A stretch of DNA of 64,000 nucleotides from Neisseriaceae bacterium. Its GTDB lineage: Bacteria > Pseudomonadota > Gammaproteobacteria > Burkholderiales > Chromobacteriaceae. The number at the start of each line of letters is the position of its first letter. Positions within the stretch are counted from its first letter, which is position 1. This document shows, piece by piece, positions 17,401 through 25,700 of the stretch. Location of the stretch: positions 124,001 through 188,000 of the forward strand of contig JAIYAC010000002.1 in assembly GCA_027489245.1 (NCBI GenBank). The letters are read 5' to 3'. The notes under the pieces were generated by a model. That model saw nothing but the letters and a program-made list of their open reading frames with translations, was not told the DNA's origin and made no database searches. The position numbers and the translations under genes were made by a program.

Positions 17401-18674
17401 GCGCCGTACTGTACTGGTTCCGCCACGACCTGCGCCTGGGCGACAACCCGGCGCTGTGCCAGGCGCTGGCGCAGGTCGATAGCCTGCTGCCCGTGGTGTG
17501 TCTCGATGACGGCTGGCAGCCGCACTCACCGTGGCCGTTTGCCCGCCTGTCGCCCGCGCGGCAGCGGGTACGCGCCGACGCCCTCGCCGCGCTGGACGCC
17601 GCCCTGCAGGCGCGGGGCAGCCGTTTACTGGTGCTGCACGGCGCGCCGCAGCAGGTGTTGCCGCCGCTATTGGCGCGCCACGGCTTGCTGCGCATCGTGG
17701 CCGAGGACATCGCCGCGCCGGAGGAGCAGGCGCAGGTGGCCGCCTTGCGTCAGGCCGGGCTAACGGTAGACACCGTGTGGCAGAGCACGCTGCTGGACCC
17801 GGCTAGCTTGCCGTTTGCCCCCGCCGCGCTGCCGGCCAGCTTTACCGCCTTCCGCCAGCGCGTGGAAGCCGCCGCGGTGCGCCCGCCCGCACCGTTGGCC
17901 GCACCGGCACAGCTTCCCCCGCCACCGGCCGGCGTGGACTGGCAGCCGCTGCCGCACGTTGCCGCCCAGCCCGACCCGCGTGGCAGCCTGCCCTGGCACC
18001 AGCCCGCAGCCCACGCTGGCGAAGCGGCCGCCCTGGCCCATCTGCAGCAATACCTGGCGCGCGACCTGCCGCACACCTACAAAGCCACCCGCAACGGCCT
18101 TATCGGTCTGGATTACTCCAGCAAGTGGTCGCTGTGGCTGGCCCTGGGCAGCGTGTCGGCGCGCACGCTGTACGCCGCATTGCAGGGCTACGAGGCGCAG
18201 CACGGCGCCAGCGACGGCAGCTACTGGTTGTGGTTCGAGCTGCTGTGGCGCGACTACTTCCGCCTGCTGCACCGGCAGTACGGTGCCCGCTTGTACCGTG
18301 GCAGCGGTCTGCACGGCCAGCCACCGGCGGCCATGGCGGACGAAGCGTTTGCGCGCTGGTGCCAGGGCCGCACCGGCCATGCTTTTATCGACGCCGGCAT
18401 GCGCGAGCTGGCCGCCAGCGGCTATCTGTCCAACCGCCTGCGCCAGAACGTGGCCAGTTATCTGATTCATGACCTGGGCGGCGACTGGCGCGCTGGTGCG
18501 GCGTGGTTCGAAGCACAACTGGTGGATTACGACGTGTACAGCAACCAGGGCAACTGGCTGTACCTGGCCGGGCGCGGCACCGACCCGCGCGGCAGCCGCC
18601 GCTTCAACCCCGACAAGCAGGCCGCCGACTACGACGCCGACGGCGCCTATCGCCGGCTGTGGGGCACGGGCTAG
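17397..18674 (+). CDS. DASH-family cryptochrome
   Basis: The 425-residue flavoprotein begins VLYWFRHDLRLGDNPAL (antenna domain). It carries the Cry-DASH signatures TYKATRNGLIGLDYSSKWSLWLALG, WFELLWRDYF, GYLSNRLRQNVASYLIHDL and DYDVYSNQGNWLYLAGRGTDP. Cry-DASH proteins bind FAD and a folate, repair cyclobutane dimers in single-stranded DNA, and may signal. It is translationally coupled to the DUF2256 gene. Confidence 0.95.
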   Translation: MSAVLYWFRHDLRLGDNPALCQALAQVDSLLPVVCLDDGWQPHSPWPFARLSPARQRVRADALAALDAALQARGSRLLVLHGAPQQVLPPLLARHGLLRIVAEDIAAPEEQAQVAALRQAGLTVDTVWQSTLLDPASLPFAPAALPASFTAFRQRVEAAAVRPPAPLAAPAQLPPPPAGVDWQPLPHVAAQPDPRGSLPWHQPAAHAGEAAALAHLQQYLARDLPHTYKATRNGLIGLDYSSKWSLWLALGSVSARTLYAALQGYEAQHGASDGSYWLWFELLWRDYFRLLHRQYGARLYRGSGLHGQPPAAMADEAFARWCQGRTGHAFIDAGMRELAASGYLSNRLRQNVASYLIHDLGGDWRAGAAWFEAQLVDYDVYSNQGNWLYLAGRGTDPRGSRRFNPDKQAADYDADGAYRRLWGTG

Positions 18675-18750
18675 CCGCTGCGGCCAACCTTGGGCGCTGG
18701 CAATAAAACCACAGCCTGACGCCCTGGCGCTTGCCGTGGCGGTATGGGAA

Positions 18751-18779
18751 AAGTAATGTGTCAAAACAATACGTTACTT
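18751..18779. promoter_or_regulatory. Imperfect 9-bp dyad upstream of the DinB-like gene
   Basis: AAGTAATGT (18751-18759) and ACGTTACTT (18771-18779) pair with one mismatch over an 11-base spacer. The dyad ends 11 bases before the start codon in a local AT-rich patch, a candidate operator. Confidence 0.35.
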
Positions 18780-18790
18780 AAAGGGCTGTT

Positions 18791-19582
18791 ATGCACAACC
18801 GCTTTGACCAGTTCCGCCAGACCGCACTGGGCCGCCAGCTGGAGGCGCTGATCGACCACCCGCAGCGCTACACCGAATACGCCGCGCTGTCGCGTGCCGG
18901 CCTGCCCGCGGTCACCGCCATCGTGCACACGCTGCAGCGCTGCTTTCCCGAGCTGGACGCCGACCAGAGCGCGCGCCAGTTTTGCGGCGCCATGGTGGGC
19001 GAGGTGATGCGCCGCCACGGGCACGCTTTGCTGCGGCCGCGTGGCCGCGTGCCTGGCGGCTACTTTAGCTATGGCGCAGTGTGGTCACCGCTACCGGTGG
19101 CGCGCGATTTTCCCATCCTGCTGGCCGAGCTGGCCGCCATGCCGCAGCGCGTGGCCGACAAGCTGGCGGCGATACCGGCGGCGCGGCGTAGCGAACGCCC
19201 GGCTGGTACGGCCTTTAGCGCGCTGGAGCACGCCTGCCACCTGCGCGACCTGGACCGCGACGCTTTTCTGCCGCGCATCGACGCCATGCTGACCAGCCCG
19301 CTGGCCGAGCTGCACGGCGTGAACGGTAGCGAATGGGCGCAGCTGCGCGGCTATCAGCAACAGGACTTTGCCGCCGCGCTGGCCGGTTTTGCTGCGGCGC
19401 GGGCGGCTTTACTGGTGCGGCTGCAAGCGTGTGGCGAGGCCGAGCAGGCACGGGTAGCGGTATGGGAAGGCCAGCGCCGGCTGACGCTGGCCGAGCTGGT
19501 GGCCGACATGGCCGACCACGACGCGACGCACTTGCTGGAAATCGACGAGCTGTTGCTGGCGCTGGACGGCGTGGCGGTGTGA
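18791..19582 (+). CDS. DinB-like metal-binding protein with an extra N-terminal domain
   Basis: The C-terminal 150 residues form a DinB-like four-helix bundle with a plausible histidine triad (LEHACHLRDLDRD and MADHDATHLLEIDELL). Such proteins bind a divalent metal and often act as thiol-dependent transferases. The N-terminal ~100 residues (HNRFDQFRQTALGRQLEALI...) are not part of that fold and I do not recognise them. It follows the Cry-DASH gene after 116 bp and ends at a palindromic repeat shared with convergent thiE. Confidence 0.75.
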   Translation: MHNRFDQFRQTALGRQLEALIDHPQRYTEYAALSRAGLPAVTAIVHTLQRCFPELDADQSARQFCGAMVGEVMRRHGHALLRPRGRVPGGYFSYGAVWSPLPVARDFPILLAELAAMPQRVADKLAAIPAARRSERPAGTAFSALEHACHLRDLDRDAFLPRIDAMLTSPLAELHGVNGSEWAQLRGYQQQDFAAALAGFAAARAALLVRLQACGEAEQARVAVWEGQRRLTLAELVADMADHDATHLLEIDELLLALDGVAV

Positions 19583-19586
19583 GGCG

Positions 19587-19606
19587 TGCGGCCAACGTTG
19601 GCCGCA
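19587..19606. repeat. Perfect 20-bp palindrome of the GCGGCCAAC repeat family
   Basis: It has the same 20 bases as the copy at 6702-6721. It occupies nearly the whole 29-bp gap between the convergent DinB-like and thiE stop codons, where it is the only available terminator. Confidence 0.9.
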
Positions 19607-19611
19607 CCCGA

Positions 19612-20220
19612 TCAGGAATACAGCGCGGCCAGCGTAGCGGCGCGTTCGGCGATGCCGTCGCCGTCGAACAGGCTGCCGATGACGGCGATGGCGTCGGCAC
19701 CCGCCGCCACGACCTGGCTGGCGTTAGCGGGGCTGATGCCGCCGATGGCCACACGCGGTACGCCCAGGCTGGCTGCGTCGGCAAACAGCGATAGCGGCGC
19801 GTGTACGGCGCCGGGTTTGGTGCCGGAGGCAAACACGGCACCAAAGGCCACGTAGCTGGCACCTGCCGCCACGGCGCTGCGCGCCAGGTCCAGGCTGTTG
19901 TAGCAGCTGGCGCCGATGATGGCGCCGTCGCCCAGGCGGGCGCGGGCGGCGGCGATGGCGGCGTCGTCACGGCCCAGGTGCACACCGTCGGCACGCACGG
20001 CTTCGGCCAGAGCGATGTCGTCGTTCACGATAAACAGCGCGCCGCGGCTTTGTGCCAGGCTTTTCAGGATGTTGGCTTGCCACAGGCGGCGTACGGCGTC
20101 GCTGCCTTTGTTACGGTACTGCAGGATGCGTGCACCGCCGTCCAGCGCGGCGCTGACTTGCTCGATCAGCTGTTCGCTGTTGTCGGTGTCGGGGGTGATG
20201 GCGTACAGGCCGCGGATCAT
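19612..20220 (-). CDS. thiE: Thiamine-phosphate synthase
   Basis: TIM-barrel enzyme joining HMP pyrophosphate and HET-phosphate to form thiamine phosphate. The motifs YAITPD (N-terminus), ILQYRNK, FIVNDDIALA and DGVHLGRDD are all present, as is the phosphate-binding VAIGGISPAN. The length of 202 residues is normal. The start overlaps the thiD stop by 4 nt, so the pair forms a coupled operon. Confidence 0.95.
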   Translation of the reverse strand: MIRGLYAITPDTDNSEQLIEQVSAALDGGARILQYRNKGSDAVRRLWQANILKSLAQSRGALFIVNDDIALAEAVRADGVHLGRDDAAIAAARARLGDGAIIGASCYNSLDLARSAVAAGASYVAFGAVFASGTKPGAVHAPLSLFADAASLGVPRVAIGGISPANASQVVAAGADAIAVIGSLFDGDGIAERAATLAALYS

Positions 20221-21071
20221 GGTGTGTCGGTGTCCTTGTTGTCGTCTTCGCTGGCGTCGTCGTTGGCCCAGAACAGGCGGTCGGGAATGTACTGGCCCAT
20301 GCCGGGGCGAAAGCCGTAGCGCAGCGCCTGCCAGGTGAAATCCTGCGCTTCTTTTACCGCTTCGGGCACGGCCAGGCCGCGGGCTACCAGGCCGGCAATG
20401 GCCGAGGCCAGCGTGCAGCCGGAGCCGTGGAAGCTGCCGTTCAGCCGTGGCCAGGTGTCGGCGCGAATCTCGCCGGCCAGGTCGTACAGGCGGTTTTCCA
20501 CGTCGCGCGTGGCTTCGTGGGTGCCGGTGATGAACACGTAGTCGCAGCCCAGGCGCGTCAGGCGCTTGGCGCAGTCGGCAATGCTGAGGCTTTCTTCGTC
20601 TTCGTCCTCGTTGGCCGCCAGCCGGCGTGCTTCCACGCTATTGGGCGTGAGCACGGTCACTTGCGGCAGCAGCACGTCGCGCAGCACGTGGATCAGCTCC
20701 TCGCGCGATAGCTCGTCGCCACGGCCGCTGGCCAGTACCGGGTCGTAGATCAGCGGGATGTCGGGGTAGTCGCTGGCCAGCTCGGCAATGGCCACGGCGT
20801 TGTCGATGCTGCCTATCATGCCCACCTTGAACGCCGCTACCGGCATGTCTTCCAGCACGGCGCGCGCCTGGTCCAGCACCCATTCGTCGTCGATGACCAT
20901 GAAATCCTGCACCCCGCGCGTATCCTGCACGGTAATGGCGGTAATCACCGATAAAGGGTGGCAGCCCATGCTGGCCAGGGTAAGGATATCGGCCTGGATG
21001 CCGGCGCCACCGGTAGGGTCAGACCCGGCCAGGGTCAGCACGATGGGGGGGAGCGGGTTGTCAGGGCTCAA
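20217..21071 (-). CDS. thiD: Hydroxymethylpyrimidine/phosphomethylpyrimidine kinase
   Basis: Ribokinase-fold kinase making HMP-PP for thiamine synthesis. It has the N-terminal LTLAGSDPTGGAGIQAD motif, the middle GMIGS and YDPVLASG segments, and the anion-hole/catalytic motif GSFHGSGCTLASAIA. The 284 residues include a short acidic C-terminal tail. No TPP riboswitch signature is visible in the 112-bp upstream region, which is shared with divergent rubredoxin. Confidence 0.94.
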   Translation of the reverse strand: MSPDNPLPPIVLTLAGSDPTGGAGIQADILTLASMGCHPLSVITAITVQDTRGVQDFMVIDDEWVLDQARAVLEDMPVAAFKVGMIGSIDNAVAIAELASDYPDIPLIYDPVLASGRGDELSREELIHVLRDVLLPQVTVLTPNSVEARRLAANEDEDEESLSIADCAKRLTRLGCDYVFITGTHEATRDVENRLYDLAGEIRADTWPRLNGSFHGSGCTLASAIAGLVARGLAVPEAVKEAQDFTWQALRYGFRPGMGQYIPDRLFWANDDASEDDNKDTDTP

Positions 21072-21183
21072 GGCTTGACCTCTTTTCTTGCAGCTGGATT
21101 TACAATAGGGGCAATGCGGTGTGCCGCGCGGCGATTGTAACGCGCCCCCATGACTTCATATTACTCTTTCAAAGGCGAATGCT

Positions 21184-21348
21184 ATGCAAACCTGGATGTG
21201 TCTGATCTGCGGCTTTATCTACGACGAAGCGGCAGGCCGCCCCGAAGACGGTATCGCGCCGGGTACCAAGTGGGAAGACGTGCCCATGAACTGGACCTGC
21301 CCCGATTGTGACGCCCGCAAGGACGACTTTGAAATGATGGCTTTCTGA
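21184..21348 (+). CDS. Rubredoxin
   Basis: The 54-residue iron protein has the two CxxC loops MCLICGFIYDE and WTCPDCDARKDDF that hold a single Fe(Cys)4 centre, plus the aromatic core W/Y/F residues. It acts as a cytosolic one-electron carrier. An AAGGCGA sequence precedes the ATG at 21184. It is divergent from thiD and 29 bp upstream of the M48 peptidase gene. Confidence 0.95.
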   Translation: MQTWMCLICGFIYDEAAGRPEDGIAPGTKWEDVPMNWTCPDCDARKDDFEMMAF

Positions 21349-21377
21349 GCCCTCTGCAAGCTGAAAGGCAAACCACC

Positions 21378-22187
21378 ATGAACAAGCTGGCTACCCGCAC
21401 CGCTACCGCCCTGCTTCTGGCTGCTACGCTGGCAGGCTGTGTCAACACTACCTCCAGCGGCGAGGTTGGCGTGAAGCGCAAACAGTTCGTGCTGCTGTCG
21501 TCGCAAGAGGTAGACCAGCAGTCTGCCCTGGCCTATAGCCAGGAGCTGGCCAAGGCCAAACAGGCTGGTGCACTGAATGCCAATGCCGCCACCACGCGCC
21601 GTGTGCGCGCCATTTCCGACCGTCTGATCCGCCAGGTAGGTGCTTTCCGCCTGGATGCGATGAAATGGCAGTGGGAGGTAAACGTGGCCAGCGTGGACGA
21701 GCTGAACGCCTACTGCATGGCCGGCGGCAAGATCATGGTGTACACCGGGCTGATCGACAAACTGAAAGCCACCGACGACGAGCTGGCCACGGTGATTGGC
21801 CACGAAATCGCCCACGCCCTGCGCGAACACAGCCGCGAAGGCATGAGCGAGGCATACGCCAAGCAAGCCGGCCTGAATATCGTGGGCCAGCTGGCCGGGC
21901 TGTCGCAGACGTCCATGCAGTTGGCCGCACTGGCTACCGACGTGGCGCTGTCCAAGCCACATAGCCGCGTGATGGAAACCGAAGCCGACACCATTGGCCT
22001 GGAGCTGATGGCCCGCGCCGGCTACAACCCGCAGGCCTCGGTCGCGCTGTGGCAAAAGATGAAGCAAGCCGGTGGCGACAGCGGCCCGAGCTTTATGTCG
22101 ACGCACCCGTCGGGCGACGCGCGTATTAGCGAGCTGCAACGGTTGATCCCCAAAGTCATGCCGCTGTACCAGGCCGCCAAGCGTTAA
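21378..22187 (+). CDS. M48-family metallopeptidase lipoprotein (LoiP/YggG-like)
   Basis: The signal peptide ends in a lipobox (LAGC), so the enzyme is anchored in the envelope and acts in the periplasm. The zinc motif HEIAH is at residues 142-146 and the third ligand lies in METEADTIGLEL. The length of 269 residues fits LoiP-type proteases that degrade or process outer-membrane proteins. AAAGG precedes the ATG. The next gene starts about 13 bp after its stop, across a parS-like site. Confidence 0.93.
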   Translation: MNKLATRTATALLLAATLAGCVNTTSSGEVGVKRKQFVLLSSQEVDQQSALAYSQELAKAKQAGALNANAATTRRVRAISDRLIRQVGAFRLDAMKWQWEVNVASVDELNAYCMAGGKIMVYTGLIDKLKATDDELATVIGHEIAHALREHSREGMSEAYAKQAGLNIVGQLAGLSQTSMQLAALATDVALSKPHSRVMETEADTIGLELMARAGYNPQASVALWQKMKQAGGDSGPSFMSTHPSGDARISELQRLIPKVMPLYQAAKR

Positions 22188-22193
22188 TAAAGC

Positions 22194-22207
22194 GTTTCAC
22201 GTGAAAC
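22194..22207. promoter_or_regulatory. parS site with a perfect 14-bp core
   Basis: GTTTCACGTGAAAC matches all 14 core bases of the universal ParB-binding site parS; only the two outermost bases of the 16-bp consensus differ. It straddles the GTG start codon of the next gene. Confidence 0.85.
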
Positions 22208-22551
22208 TTACCCCCGCCCGGCTGGCCGAACTGCAAGCTTGTGCGCTGGCGCTACCCGGTGCCCGCCACGAGCTGCTGTGGGACGGTGTGACGGTACTGA
22301 AGGTGGAAGGCAAGATGTTTGCCACCTTCGTGGCCGACGCGCTGGCCTACAAGGTAGCCGATGCCGACTTCCTGGCCCTGTCCGGCTTGCCTGGCGTGCG
22401 GCCGGCGCCGTACCTGGCGCGGGCGCACTGGATCAGCGTCGCCAGTACCGAGGCGCTGACCGTGGCCGAACTGCAGGCAGGGTTGGCCGCATCGCACCGG
22501 CTGGTGCTTTCCCAACTCCCCAAGAAAGTACGCACCGCGTACGGACTGTGA
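22201..22551 (+). CDS. MmcQ/YjbR-family protein
   Basis: The 116-residue protein of the MmcQ/YjbR (CyaY-like fold DNA-binding) family has a typical N-terminal helix (LAELQACALALPGARHELLWDGVTVLKVEGKMFATF) and the C-terminal LVLSQLPKKVRTAYGL. The start is GTG, and its first bases are the right half of a parS core, so the DNA is under two constraints. The molecular role is not established for the family. Confidence 0.85.
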   Translation: MKLTPARLAELQACALALPGARHELLWDGVTVLKVEGKMFATFVADALAYKVADADFLALSGLPGVRPAPYLARAHWISVASTEALTVAELQAGLAASHRLVLSQLPKKVRTAYGL

Positions 22552-22553
22552 CC

Positions 22554-22970
22554 ATGGCCTACTTGTATATCAAGGCGTTTCACCTGTTTTTTGTCATCTC
22601 GTGGTTTGCCGGCCTGTTCTACCTGCCGCGCCTGTTTGTGAACCTGGCCATGGCTGCGCCAGGTGCCGAGTACGACCGCCTGCTGCTGATGTCGCACAAG
22701 CTGCTACGTTTCATGACCCCGCTGGGCGTGCTGGCCATGGCGCTGGGCCTGGTGCTGTGGCTGGGCTACGGCGTAAGCGGCGGCTGGCTGCACGCCAAGC
22801 TCACGCTGGTGGCCGGCCTGATCGCCTACCACGGCTACTGCTTCAAGCTACAGCGCGACTTTATCGCGCAGCAAAACACGCGTAGCCATGTGTGGTTCCG
22901 CTTCTTTAACGAGCTGCCGGTGCTGGTGCTGCTGGCGGTGCTGATTCTTGTGATCGTGAAACCGTTCTGA
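22554..22970 (+). CDS. hemJ: HemJ-type protoporphyrinogen IX oxidase
   Basis: The 138-residue four-helix membrane protein begins MAYLYIKAFHLFFVISWFAGLFYLPRLFV, the HemJ (UPF0093) signature with the conserved His and the HAKLTLV segment bearing the conserved Lys. It oxidises protoporphyrinogen IX to protoporphyrin IX in haem synthesis. It starts 2 bp after the MmcQ/YjbR stop and its TGA shares a base with the next ATG, so it sits in an operon. hemL lies 3 kb downstream. Confidence 0.93.
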   Translation: MAYLYIKAFHLFFVISWFAGLFYLPRLFVNLAMAAPGAEYDRLLLMSHKLLRFMTPLGVLAMALGLVLWLGYGVSGGWLHAKLTLVAGLIAYHGYCFKLQRDFIAQQNTRSHVWFRFFNELPVLVLLAVLILVIVKPF

Positions 22971-23380
22971 TGAAACTGCTGCTCCCTGTACTACTGGCCA
23001 CCCTGCTGGCTGGCTGCCAGCGCGACGACTGTACCGATGGCGTATTCGTGCTGTCCGGCGCCGACTGGGGCGATACCCCGTCGGCCACCACCGCCGCCCT
23101 GCCCGGCAAGCTGTTACCCGGCCAGGTACCGCCCGGCCTGCAGCGCGCCAGCGACGGCCATTACCCCGGCACCAAGGCTTATTGCAGCGTGATTGCGGCG
23201 CGTAGCGACTACAGCGACGCCCTGAAGGCCGGGCGTTTGCAGCCCGGCCAGCCGTGGCACGTGTACCGGCTGGACGCACGTTGGCCGCAAGACGTCTACC
23301 CTTACCGCGAGGCCGACTGGCGTCTGAAAGCCCCGGCTCGCCCCATCAAGAAAGAGGAATCCCATGGCAGTGGAAATTGA
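22970..23380 (+). CDS. Hypothetical lipoprotein
   Basis: The 136-residue protein has a short signal peptide and lipobox (LLAGC). The mature part has three cysteines (QRDDC, then KAYCSV) and no recognised domain. It overlaps hemJ by one base and the CYTH gene by 17 bases, indicating an operon. The last six residues lie in the overlap, so the C-terminus may be shaped by the ribosome-binding site of the next gene. Confidence 0.7.
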   Translation: MKLLLPVLLATLLAGCQRDDCTDGVFVLSGADWGDTPSATTAALPGKLLPGQVPPGLQRASDGHYPGTKAYCSVIAARSDYSDALKAGRLQPGQPWHVYRLDARWPQDVYPYREADWRLKAPARPIKKEESHGSGN

Positions 23381-23825
23381 ACGCCGTTACCGCGTAAACG
23401 GTGAGGCCTGGCGTGGCCTGGCCGAAGGCGTGCGCTACCGGCAGGGTTATCTGTCGGTAGAAAAAGAGCGCACCGTGCGCGTGCGCGTGGTGGGCGACCA
23501 GGCCTGGCTCACGCTGAAAGGCCAGATCAGCGAGATCAGCCGCCACGAGTTCGAATACACCATTCCGGTAGCCGAGGCGCAAACCATCATGGACGCCATG
23601 TGCCCGATGGTGGTGGACAAGCTGCGCTACCGTATCGAAATGGGTGGATTCGTGTGGGAAGTGGACGAGTTCTTCGGTGAAAACGCCGGCCTGGTGCTGG
23701 CCGAAATCGAGCTGCCATCAGAAGACACAGCGTTCGACAAACCGGCCTGGCTGGGCGAGGAAGTCACCTTCGACGGGCGCTTTACCAACGCCTATCTGTC
23801 GAAAAACCCGTTTAGCCGCTGGTAA
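23364..23825 (+). CDS. CYTH-domain protein (triphosphate tunnel fold)
   Basis: The 153-residue protein starts MAVEIERRYRV, matching the ExExK-type strand of CYTH enzymes with Arg in place of Lys. Alternating charged strands follow (TVRVRVVGDQAWLTLKG, RYRIEMGGFVWEVDEFF, LVLAEIELPSED), forming the tunnel. Single-domain bacterial members usually hydrolyse inorganic triphosphate. It is the last gene of the M48 peptidase-hemJ-lipoprotein run and is followed by an intrinsic terminator. Confidence 0.92.
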   Translation: MAVEIERRYRVNGEAWRGLAEGVRYRQGYLSVEKERTVRVRVVGDQAWLTLKGQISEISRHEFEYTIPVAEAQTIMDAMCPMVVDKLRYRIEMGGFVWEVDEFFGENAGLVLAEIELPSEDTAFDKPAWLGEEVTFDGRFTNAYLSKNPFSRW

Positions 23826-23841
23826 GCGGCGACAGCAAGTT

Positions 23842-23872
23842 GGCCGCCACCCATGTGGGCTGGCGGCCTTTT
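23842..23872 (+). terminator. Intrinsic terminator built on a GCGGCCAAC-family copy
   Basis: The stem GGCCGCCA/TGGCGGCC (23842-23849 with 23861-23868) is followed by TTTT. Its left arm is part of the repeat copy at 23839-23847. Confidence 0.75.
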
Positions 23873-24756
23873 CATGCCTGCTGTGCGGGCAAGGGTTGGC
23901 CGATGGCGGCCAGCGCGCGGCCAAATAGCGCTGCCAGGGCCCGTGCCTGCGGGTGCTGGCTGCCCGGCGGCCGGTACACCGCCAGCGGCACGGTACCCAG
24001 CGCTGGCAGGCGCGGGTGGCGCAGCACGACACTGTCTGGTGGCGCGGTATCCGGCAGCAGGCCAGCTACGCCCAGGCCGGCACGCAGCGCGGCTTGCACC
24101 GCAGGCAGGCTGGCGCTTTCGAACACGATGCGCCACGGCTGGCCGGCCTGGTCCAGCGCCGCCAGCATGCGGTCGCGCCAGCTGCACGGCGGCGCAAACA
24201 TCACCAGCGGCAGCGCGCCGTCCGGCAGCGTGAAATAGCGGTCGGCGTACCAGTGCAGCGGGCAGCCGTGGGTTTCGTCGGCCACTACCGCCGCCGGCTG
24301 TGGCGGCCTGGGGGTGCACACCATGATGTCCAGTTCGCCTTGCGCCAGTGCCGGGAACAGCCCGTCGCTCAACCCCAGCTGTACCGATAGCCGCAAGCCG
24401 GGCTGATGGGCGGCGAAATCGGCCAACACCTGCGGCAGGCAGCTGCCGGCCAGGTCTTCCAGCAAGCCGATGCGCAGCGGCGCGCTGTCGGCGTCGGCGC
24501 TGGTGTACTGGCCGGTTATGCCGTCGGTTAGCGCCAGCAGGCGGCGCGCGTGTGGCAGCAGGCGCTCGCCAGCGGCAGTCAGCACCACGCCGCGCGTGCT
24601 GCGCTGTAGCAGGGTGTTGCCCAGCTGCTGCTCCAGCTTGCGCAGCTGCAGGCTCAGCGCCGGCTGGGTCTTGTTTAGCTGTTGTGCTGCGCGGTTGATG
24701 CTGCCGTGGTTCACGATGCTGACAAAGCTGCGCAGCAGGCTGGTGTCGAGGTCCAT
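23872..24756 (-). CDS. LysR-family transcriptional regulator
   Basis: The 294-residue LysR regulator begins LDTSLLRSFVSIVNHGSINRAAQQLNKTQPALSLQLRKLEQQLG (winged helix), followed by a periplasmic-binding-like effector domain (PLRIGLLEDLAGSCLPQVLADF). It is divergent from a small EamA transporter gene, its probable target, with a perfect dyad (24761-24775) just upstream of its own start. Confidence 0.9.
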   Translation of the reverse strand: MDLDTSLLRSFVSIVNHGSINRAAQQLNKTQPALSLQLRKLEQQLGNTLLQRSTRGVVLTAAGERLLPHARRLLALTDGITGQYTSADADSAPLRIGLLEDLAGSCLPQVLADFAAHQPGLRLSVQLGLSDGLFPALAQGELDIMVCTPRPPQPAAVVADETHGCPLHWYADRYFTLPDGALPLVMFAPPCSWRDRMLAALDQAGQPWRIVFESASLPAVQAALRAGLGVAGLLPDTAPPDSVVLRHPRLPALGTVPLAVYRPPGSQHPQARALAALFGRALAAIGQPLPAQQA

Positions 24757-24760
24757 GGTT

Positions 24761-24775
24761 ATAAGCCTTGCTTAT
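24761..24775. promoter_or_regulatory. LysR-type dyad ATAAGC-N3-GCTTAT
   Basis: A perfect 6-bp inverted repeat with a 3-base centre, of the T-N11-A form used by LysR proteins, lies between the divergent LysR and EamA genes. Confidence 0.6.
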
Positions 24776-24857
24776 GAGCGTGCTCGAAAATGGCAGTCTA
24801 CCTATAGCCAGGCTTGGCCGCTAGCATGGGCCATCGTTCCCTTTACCGGAGTGCACC

Positions 24858-25268
24858 ATGTATCTGGCTGCCCTGTTGCTGGCCGTTGCCGGCTCGATTG
24901 TTTATCACCTGTCTATCAAGCAGATCCCGGCCGGGATTAACCCCTTCCTGACGCTGGCCATCAGCTACGGTCTGGCCATGCTGGTGTGCCTGGCGGCCCT
25001 GCCCTTTGTGGCTGGTAGCCGCCAGCTGGGCGCGCTGGACTGGAGCAGCGCTGGCGTGGCGCTGGGTATTCTCGGTATCGAGCTGGGTTTCCTGCTGGCC
25101 TACCGTGCGGGTGGCAGTATGGGCGTGGCGGGGCTGAGCAGCACGGCGCTGAGTACCTTGCTATTGCTGCCGCTGGGTTACTGGCTGTTCCGCGAAACCC
25201 TGTCCTGGCCACGGCTGGCGGGCGCCGGGCTGAGTTTGACAGGGCTGTGGCTGATGCTGCAGAAGTAG
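24858..25268 (+). CDS. Single-domain EamA/DMT-type transporter
   Basis: The 136-residue protein has four or five hydrophobic helices, including a start LAALLLAVAGSIVYHLSIKQIP and an end LGYWLFRETLSWPRLAGAGLSLTGLWLML typical of one EamA repeat. Small members work as dimers, as in the EmrE class. The substrate is unknown. The divergent LysR regulator probably controls it. The ATG at 24858 is preceded by CCGGAG. Confidence 0.85.
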   Translation: MYLAALLLAVAGSIVYHLSIKQIPAGINPFLTLAISYGLAMLVCLAALPFVAGSRQLGALDWSSAGVALGILGIELGFLLAYRAGGSMGVAGLSSTALSTLLLLPLGYWLFRETLSWPRLAGAGLSLTGLWLMLQK

Positions 25269-25367
25269 GTTGCAGCCTTTCAGGCGGGTTGGCCGCAGGG
25301 TGTGCAGGCGTGCATTGCCGCTGCCTCTGCGCTACCTTGTTAGCCTGTACTGTTTGCGGAGCCCGCC

Positions 25368-25700
25368 ATGCCCTACCTCGCTAGCTATTCCCCCGACGCC
25401 CCCGACCGCGCTGCGCTGGACGCCCTGCCCGGCCCTGTTTTGCTGGAGTTTGGCGCCGGCTGGTGCCCGCATTGCCAGGCAGCGCAGCCGGCCATCGAGC
25501 AGCTGCTGCAACAGGCGCCGCCGTGGCAGCACGTGAAGGTAGAGGACGGCGCTGGCCGCCGCCTTGGGCGCAGCTTTCGTGTAAAGCTGTGGCCGACGCT
25601 GATCCTGCTGCACGGCGGTGTGGAGCTGGGTCGCGTGGTGCGGCCAACCTCCAGCGCCGAGCTGGCACCGCTGCTGGCCCTGCTGCCCGCAGCGGGCTAA
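25368..25700 (+). CDS. Thioredoxin-fold protein with a CPHC site
   Basis: The 110-residue thioredoxin-like protein has the redox motif GAGWCPHCQAAQP near residue 33 and the cis-Pro region KLWPTLILLHGG. CPHC resembles DsbA/TlpA-type sites more than the CGPC of classical thioredoxin. There is no signal peptide, so it is probably cytosolic. It stands alone; a 260-bp non-coding gap with no feature I can name separates it from hemL. Confidence 0.88.
   Translation: MPYLASYSPDAPDRAALDALPGPVLLEFGAGWCPHCQAAQPAIEQLLQQAPPWQHVKVEDGAGRRLGRSFRVKLWPTLILLHGGVELGRVVRPTSSAELAPLLALLPAAG

Noticed and set aside
21072..21183. TPP riboswitch before thiD
   Set aside because: I looked for the conserved thi-box elements and did not see them; the gap is short and shared with rubredoxin.
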